Positions 59,696 to 64,000 of a stretch of 64,000 nucleotides of DNA are shown here, piece after piece. The position numbers and the translations under genes were made by a program. The notes beneath the pieces are model-generated. The model did no database searches, was not told the DNA's origin, and saw only the letters and a program-made list of their open reading frames with translations. Position 1 is the first letter of the stretch; every line of letters begins with the position of its first letter. This DNA comes from JAWLHU01 sp049325315 (lineage in GTDB: Bacteria; Bacillota; Sulfobacillia; Symbiobacteriales; Symbiobacteriaceae): NCBI GenBank assembly GCA_049325315.1, contig JBMONB010000084.1:26379-90378 (forward strand), in the 5' to 3' direction.

Positions 59696-60529
59696 CGAGC
59701 CTTACCACGGTGGGCGATTCTGCCGGTACTGGCCCTGCTCCTGGGCGGCTGCGCCCCACCCCCCCGGGAGCCGCAGGCGATTCGTCTGGTCGAAGGGCTG
59801 ACCGCATCCTACCGGGTGCGGGTGGAGGAGCGGCTCCTCTCCGAGGGCATGGTGGGCTTTATGCTCTTCACTGCCACCCTTCACCGAAACGAGGTGGTGG
59901 AGTTCGATCTGGATCTCACCATCCAACAGGTGGATCAGGACTCCGCCACCGTTCAATATCGGCTTCACCGGGTCGCCGTGCTTTCGCCCGAGGAGAAACG
60001 GCTGCCGGAGCGGGTGGTAACCGCCCGCATCAACCCCCGAACGGGCGATTTGAAAGGGCTGGAGTCCCCGGTCAGCGAGCACGAACTGGAGCCGGCCCGG
60101 TGGCTTCGGGGCCTTCTGCTAATCCCACCGGACGGCGGGCAGGTAGAGCCCGGAGTCCTCTGGACCCGCGCGGAGCGCTTCCGGCTCGCCGGCGCCGAAT
60201 ACGAGATCGGGTTCGACCTACCCTGGCGTATTCGGCACGACCAGACCGACAGGGTGGACCGCCAGTCGGTCGCCAGCCTTTTCGTGGAGCGGGAGCGACG
60301 GGTGAATGGGGCCGACCTGGTAGGCGAGCTGCGCCCGGACCTGACCGGTCGGCTGACCACCAGCGGTTTCGCCCGGGTTGACGCAGATACCGGGCTGGTC
60401 CGGGTGATGGAGCTTCAGGAGCAAGGCCGTTTCTCCTTTCCCCTCACCAACGGTGCGCCCATCCCCTGGATGCTCGTCCACCTGGAAGGGCGGCTCATCG
60501 TGACCAGAACTCACTTGTACCGCCCATAA
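59687..60529 (+). CDS. Hypothetical lipoprotein
   Basis: The 280-residue protein has a lipoprotein signal (LLLGGC, Cys22) followed by one soluble, beta-rich domain (FDLDLTIQQVDQDSATVQYRLHRVAVLSPEEKRLP..., TTSGFARVDADTGLVRVMELQEQGRFSFPL) reminiscent of periplasmic domains that measure lipid or sugar, without a clear match. The ATG at 59687 follows GGGAGGGA. It stands alone. It should be anchored on the outer face of the membrane. Confidence 0.7.
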   Translation: MPHRALPRWAILPVLALLLGGCAPPPREPQAIRLVEGLTASYRVRVEERLLSEGMVGFMLFTATLHRNEVVEFDLDLTIQQVDQDSATVQYRLHRVAVLSPEEKRLPERVVTARINPRTGDLKGLESPVSEHELEPARWLRGLLLIPPDGGQVEPGVLWTRAERFRLAGAEYEIGFDLPWRIRHDQTDRVDRQSVASLFVERERRVNGADLVGELRPDLTGRLTTSGFARVDADTGLVRVMELQEQGRFSFPLTNGAPIPWMLVHLEGRLIVTRTHLYRP

Positions 60530-60782
60530 TCAAGGTTGGAAACCTTTCGCCTGTCGAAGACTGTCGACCCCCTCTGGCGAGTATGAATAAGGCGGTGTCG
60601 ATTACCGCGCGACGCGCCTGGGGACAGTTCCAGATCCTTAATGATTGACTTTCTGGCCGAACACTGTTTGGGTATAGCAATAAGAAAAATCAAACTCTAT
60701 CATTGCGTCACGGAGACTTTCGGACTAGGGTGATGACCGACCGCTGGCTCAGGTGCAGAACCGACTGGGGGGTTCACGACGC

Positions 60783-61646
60783 ATGGAGATTCGAACGATC
60801 GGGGTCTGTGGCGCTGGCGCAATGGGCACTGGTATCGCCCATGTGGCGGCTCAGGCCGGGTACCGTGTGATCTTGCGGGACCTGGAGATGGAACGGGTAC
60901 AGAAGGCGATCGCGACGATGGACAGCCTAATGCAACGGGCGGTTGCCAAGGGGAAGCTCACCGAAGAGCAGCGCACGGCCACACTGGGGCGTATTACCCC
61001 GGTCACTGAACTCGAGGCCTTTGCAGAAGCCGACTTCATGATCGAGGCAATCTTTGAGGATCTGGCGCTGAAGAAGGAGTTGTTCGCCTCTCTGGACCGG
61101 ATCTGCCGGCCAGGGGTGGTACTGGCGACCAATACATCCTCCATGTCGATCACAGAGATTGCGGCGGCAACGCAGCGCCCCTCCCAGGTAGTGGGCATGC
61201 ACTTCTTTAATCCCGCACAGGTGATGCGGTTGGTCGAGGTGATTCACGGCTACCAGTCCTCCGATGAGGCGATCCAGGTGGCCATGGGCGTTGCCCGGCA
61301 GATGGGGAAGACCGCCATCGAGGTGCGAAAGGACAGCCCGGGCTTCATCGTCAACCGGATTCTGCTGCCGATGATGGCTGAGGCTGTCAGGGTGGTAGAG
61401 GAGGGGATCGCCACCCCCGAGGAGGTGGATCAGGCGATTACGCTGGGGCTGAACCACCCCATGGGGCCGTTTACCCTGATGGACTTTACCGGCGTCGACG
61501 TCTGCCACAACGTGCTGGAGTACTTCCACCGAGAGTTTGCCCAGCCGCAGTACGCTCCTCCGCAGTTGGTCAAGCAGATGGTTCGTGCAGGGCGCCTGGG
61601 CCGCAAGGCCGGCAAGGGCTTTCTGGGCGACTATCCGCAGGGTTGA
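60783..61646 (+). CDS. 3-hydroxyacyl-CoA (3-hydroxybutyryl-CoA) dehydrogenase
   Basis: The 287-residue protein has the NAD motif GVCGAGAMGTGIAHVAAQAG, IEAIFEDLALKKELF, NTSSMSITEIAAAT, the catalytic His in GMHFFNPAQVMRLVEV and Asn in GFIVNRILLPMMAEA. It oxidises (S)-3-hydroxyacyl-CoA to the 3-keto form; the length is that of short-chain Hbd/PaaH enzymes. The ATG follows GGGGGG. It complements the hydratase and thiolase at 17011-18917. The alpha/beta hydrolase gene starts 35 nt later. Confidence 0.92.
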   Translation: MEIRTIGVCGAGAMGTGIAHVAAQAGYRVILRDLEMERVQKAIATMDSLMQRAVAKGKLTEEQRTATLGRITPVTELEAFAEADFMIEAIFEDLALKKELFASLDRICRPGVVLATNTSSMSITEIAAATQRPSQVVGMHFFNPAQVMRLVEVIHGYQSSDEAIQVAMGVARQMGKTAIEVRKDSPGFIVNRILLPMMAEAVRVVEEGIATPEEVDQAITLGLNHPMGPFTLMDFTGVDVCHNVLEYFHREFAQPQYAPPQLVKQMVRAGRLGRKAGKGFLGDYPQG

Positions 61647-61681
61647 TCGCAGGATTTGTACGGATGGAGAAGGCAAAAGAT

Positions 61682-62569
61682 ATGGCAAAAACTATGCCTC
61701 GCTACGGACAACAGCACACGGCGGATTCAGTCCTGTCGTCCGGGTCTGTATATGTAGGAAGCGAATCGGTCCACTATGCTGCCTCGGGCGTGGCCGAGGC
61801 GGGCTCGGCCATCCTGTTTCTTCACGAGGCCGGCGGGAATGGCGCCACCTGGAACGGTCAACTGGTAGGTCTGGCTCCGAAGGCCCGCTGCCTTGTGCCC
61901 GATCTGCCCGGCCATGGGCAGTCGGCAGGGCCTGGCTTCCAGACCATTGCGGACTACCGGGCCGCCATGATCGGATTTCTCGATGCGCTGGCCATTCAGT
62001 GGCCGGTAGTCATCGCAGGGGTCTGCCTGGGAGCGGCCATTGCGATTGATCTGGCGCTGCACGCCCCAGAGCGGGTAGCGGGACTCATTTTGGCCGGCCT
62101 CCCGGCGCGCGGCCGGGTCACCCCTGAGGTGTACGAGCAGACAGCGGTAGGAGAGGCGCCGGACTCGTTTATTGAGAGCCTGTTTAGCGACGCTGTCTCC
62201 CCCCGGCTCAAGAGCGAGCAGTTAAAACGCTGGCGTGTCGCCGTCCCCACGGTGCGCCACGGTGACCTGATGGCGCTGTCCAGCTACCGGGTGCGAGATG
62301 CACTCAGCCAGGTCCGTCACCGGGTGATGATGGTGGCGGGGGAGCAGGACACAGTGGTCTCCCCCGAGGTAGTGGCTTACATGGCCACCACTGCACCCCG
62401 CGGTGACGCCGTGATGATCCCTTCGGCGGGCGCCCTCTCCATGCTCGAGCAGCCGGAGCGGTACAACCGCCTGGTGAGCGCATTCCTGGACGAGGTTCAC
62501 CCCGATGTCCCAGCCGTTCCCGCCTTCGCCTACGGTGGCGGGTACCGGCGCTACCAGTCCCGCTGGTGA
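61682..62569 (+). CDS. Alpha/beta hydrolase-fold protein with altered catalytic triad
   Basis: The 295-residue protein has the fold markers FLHEAGGNGATWNGQ, VPDLPGHGQS, the nucleophile elbow IAGVCLGAAIA and GEQDTVVSPEV. The elbow holds Cys115 in place of Ser (G-V-C-L-G), Asp223 is kept, and the usual catalytic His (…GAGH…LEQP) is Ala251 (SAGALSMLEQPERY). Normal esterase activity is therefore unlikely. The start ATG 61682 follows GGAGAAGG; TTG 61643 is in frame upstream. It is probably cotranscribed with the dehydrogenase gene. Confidence 0.85.
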   Translation: MAKTMPRYGQQHTADSVLSSGSVYVGSESVHYAASGVAEAGSAILFLHEAGGNGATWNGQLVGLAPKARCLVPDLPGHGQSAGPGFQTIADYRAAMIGFLDALAIQWPVVIAGVCLGAAIAIDLALHAPERVAGLILAGLPARGRVTPEVYEQTAVGEAPDSFIESLFSDAVSPRLKSEQLKRWRVAVPTVRHGDLMALSSYRVRDALSQVRHRVMMVAGEQDTVVSPEVVAYMATTAPRGDAVMIPSAGALSMLEQPERYNRLVSAFLDEVHPDVPAVPAFAYGGGYRRYQSRW

Positions 62570-62632
62570 CGGTCGGGGAACGGGAGGATTCTTCCCGGCC
62601 TGGGTGGAATGGATAGGTCGGAGGTGTATTCC

Positions 62633-62989
62633 GTGTCAAAGAACGTGACCTTTTATACCTATCCGACCTGAAGTTCCTGTGTAAAGGCCAAGCAGTTGCT
62701 GGGCAAGACCGCCGCCGAGGTGAACGAGCGGCTTTACTTCAAGCAGAAGCCAACCGTGGAGGAGGTCAGGTCGCTGGCTTCCATGCTCCCCGGTGGAGCC
62801 AAGGAGTTGCTCTCCACCCGGAGCCGCCGTTATAAGGAGTTGGCCCTGGGCGAGCGGGAGTTGACCGGTGAGGAGTTGATCAACCTCCTTGCAGAGGAGC
62901 CGGGGCTCTGGCGGCGTCCCGTGGTCATCCGGGGTGACCAGGTGGTCATCGGTTACGACGCCAAAAGGCTGGAAGAGCTCCTGTCCTGA
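62633..62989 (+). CDS. Spx/ArsC-family protein with U-x-x-C motif, candidate selenoprotein (TGA at 62669-62671 = Sec13)
   Basis: From GTG 62633, which follows a perfect GGAGGTG at 6-nt spacing, the frame reads VTFYTYPT-U-SSCVKAKQLLGKT... to 62989, with one in-frame TGA (62669-62671). Read as Sec the protein is 118 residues and matches Spx/ArsC throughout: the redox motif C-x-x-C becomes U-x-x-C, then RLYFKQKPTVEEVRSLASM, STRSRRYKELAL and the RRPVVIRGDQVVIGYD end. The TGA lies exactly at the first redox Cys. The host evidently decodes Sec (see fdhA). It may be a redox regulator or an arsenate-reductase-like reductase. A weak hairpin follows the TGA. Without Sec, the gene would be a 12-codon stub. 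Confidence 0.85.
62687..62704 (+). promoter_or_regulatory. Weak candidate SECIS hairpin for the Spx/ArsC-like gene
   Basis: GCC (62687-62689) pairs with GGC and CAG with CTG around a TTG loop, about 27 nt after the TGA, with an AAG bulge. It is shorter and less stable than the fdhA element. Confidence 0.3.
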
Positions 62990-63008
62990 CTAAAACCCGC
63001 ATGAACAT

Positions 63009-63041
63009 AAGGCGGACCAACAGGCCCGCCTTCGTTTTTTG
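63009..63041 (+). terminator. Rho-independent terminator after Spx/ArsC-like gene
   Basis: AAGGCGG pairs with CCGCCTT around ACCAACAGGC, followed by CGTTTTTT. Confidence 0.85.
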
Positions 63042-63163
63042 TGCGGTCAAATGCTCCCTACAACTGCTGCTGTCCTGAGGCCGGTTGCACCGGCCCCAAC
63101 CTGCTGGTCGCGCAGATGTACTACCCCGGGGTGGACTTCCGTCGCAGGCGCGCAACGGGGTAA
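63041..63163 (+). other. Short Cys-rich frame, possible small gene or remnant
   Basis: A 40-codon frame beginning with GTG inside the terminator tail reads NCCCPEAGCTGPNLLVAQMYYPGVDF then a basic end. There is no ribosome site. The well-formed composition suggests the end of a former protein, perhaps a Cys-rich one, more than a living gene. Confidence 0.25.
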
Positions 63164-63276
63164 TGTCGATGATTTGTGAAGAGGTAGCCCTCTTTCGCTT
63201 GTCGAAAAGCAAAGCAGTGGGCAGGCGCCCCCAACGCAGCCGACGTCTATGCCTCGGCAAAGGGAGGATCCGGTTG

Positions 63277-64000
63277 ATGCGTTGTCTCACAGAACTGTAC
63301 ACCCCCACAGGTCTCCTGCAGGATGGCGATAGCGATGGGCTTCCTGACGGTTTTGGCTGCCGCTTTGTCGTAGGCCTGACACCCGGGGCGATCGATGTCG
63401 CTGCCCGGCTCGGTCTCGAATCGGCTGCCTTTTCACCTGGCTTCGCCGGGGTTGGGGGAGTCGGCGGGGAGCACGAGGGCCGGGTCGTTCCCTTCCGGGC
63501 GCCCGGCACCGTTACGGTGCTCTTCGGGCCAGATAACCCCGCCTGCCCCGCTCTGCGTGTGGAGCCGGGCTGCGGGATCGTCGCCCTGACTGAAGCCGGG
63601 CTTGTCATCTCAGGCTCTGACCTGGAGGCCGGGTGGATGGCCGCCCGCTGGCTGGCCGAAACCTTCCCCTACGCCGCTCCCGGTGGGCCGCTGCTCTCCG
63701 AACTGGGGGGCGGACTGCCCATTCGGGCGATCCACCTGCACGAGGGGGCGGTGCTCGCCATGGAGTACGGCGACGAGCCCAGGTCGCCTGCCACCGATAA
63801 GCCGACGTTGACCGGCCACCCAGCCGAGCCACCCTTCGCGGCCGAGGTTCCTGGAGACCTGCCGCCTCCCGGCCCTGACCGGCTCTTCACGGTCGAGGGC
63901 CTCCTGGGCTCCAGCGATTCTGCCCGCCATGACCGGGTGGCCTGGCAGGTGGCGATCCCGCCGTCGATCACGATGGAAGAGATTGCAGCGCTCTGCGAGC
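63277..64000 (+). CDS. Partial gene of unknown function running off the window
   Basis: From ATG 63277, 8 nt after AGGGAGGA, the frame stays open to the window end (241 codons seen). The N-terminus has an acidic DGDSDGLPDGF segment like a thrombospondin type 3 calcium loop, then LTPGAIDVAARLGLESAAF. Further on are AARWLAETFPY, SELGGGLPIRAIHLHEGAVLAMEYGDEP and an acidic, Pro-rich stretch. No signal peptide is visible. I do not recognise the family. Confidence 0.7.
   Translation, partial: MRCLTELYTPTGLLQDGDSDGLPDGFGCRFVVGLTPGAIDVAARLGLESAAFSPGFAGVGGVGGEHEGRVVPFRAPGTVTVLFGPDNPACPALRVEPGCGIVALTEAGLVISGSDLEAGWMAARWLAETFPYAAPGGPLLSELGGGLPIRAIHLHEGAVLAMEYGDEPRSPATDKPTLTGHPAEPPFAAEVPGDLPPPGPDRLFTVEGLLGSSDSARHDRVAWQVAIPPSITMEEIAALCE

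Noticed and set aside
60530..60782. A 250-nt gap upstream of the 3-hydroxyacyl-CoA dehydrogenase gene examined for RNA genes or a promoter.
   Set aside because: It is AT-rich in its centre and probably holds the promoter, but I could not identify a good -35/-10 pair or a structured RNA.
62696..62989. A 97-residue protein starting at TTG 62696.
   Set aside because: The TTG has no ribosome site and would remove the first strand and redox motif of the fold; GTG 62633 with a perfect GGAGGTG and read-through of TGA gives a complete family member.

Overview
The window is GC-rich, mostly coding DNA with strong GGAGG-type ribosome binding sites, frequent GTG and TTG starts, and many overlapping gene pairs. 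A CotF-family spore coat protein, a SpoIID-like protein, a LysM protein, two glycine-rich low-complexity proteins of spore-surface type and a RocB-type hydrolase point to a high-GC endospore-forming Firmicute. A Symbiobacterium-like organism would fit, but that is inference. The organism appears to use selenocysteine: two genes here only make sense if an in-frame TGA is read as Sec.

Layout. (1) 162-6114: formate transporter and a three-subunit NAD-linked formate dehydrogenase with a Sec-containing catalytic subunit. (2) 6185-11172: a palindromic repeat element, a DUF3825 protein, a secreted L-type lectin, a GabT-like aminotransferase, a small membrane protein and an ACP-like protein. (3) 11361-18917: acyl-CoA metabolism (MBL hydrolase, FadD, AMACR-like racemase, TetR regulator, SCP2, SDR, enoyl-CoA hydratase, thiolase). 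(4) 18994-37674: mixed accessory genes, including a 43-bp tandem repeat array, LysM and CotF proteins, peptidases (RocB, M50, M24, PrsW, M28/DUF4910), lipoproteins, an aminotransferase and a glycine-rich repeat protein. (5) 38024-49554: a 12-gene operon behind a textbook sigma-54 promoter. It encodes a DapA-type lyase, an ABC importer, an Asp/Glu-racemase-family protein, a multi-subunit FAD/[2Fe-2S] amine dehydrogenase, a sigma-54 activator, an aldehyde dehydrogenase and a second DapA paralogue that has lost its catalytic residues. (6) 49603-53616: a second palindromic element, a cupredoxin gene remnant, SpoIID-like and secreted proteins, a CNNM/CorC-type protein and a Gly/Leu-rich protein. 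(7) 53815-64000: acyl-CoA dehydrogenase with a membrane FeS ETF:quinone oxidoreductase, an MBL protein, a split ThrE-type exporter, a lipoprotein, 3-hydroxyacyl-CoA dehydrogenase, an atypical alpha/beta hydrolase, an Spx/ArsC-family protein with a U-x-x-C motif, and a partial gene at the edge.

How the genes work together. Regions 3 and 7 supply most of a beta-oxidation pathway feeding electrons from acyl-CoA dehydrogenase through ETF (not in the window) to the quinone pool. Region 1 moves and oxidises formate. Region 5 looks like import and oxidative degradation of a cyclic or N-substituted amino acid, with an enzyme set resembling D-hydroxyproline catabolism but without the usual proline-racemase-family epimerase. 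The best candidates for something new are the U-x-x-C Spx/ArsC protein, the sigma-54 operon with its DapA pseudoenzyme, the alpha/beta hydrolase with an altered triad, and the paired palindromic elements that each precede a gene with a missing or unclear 5' end.
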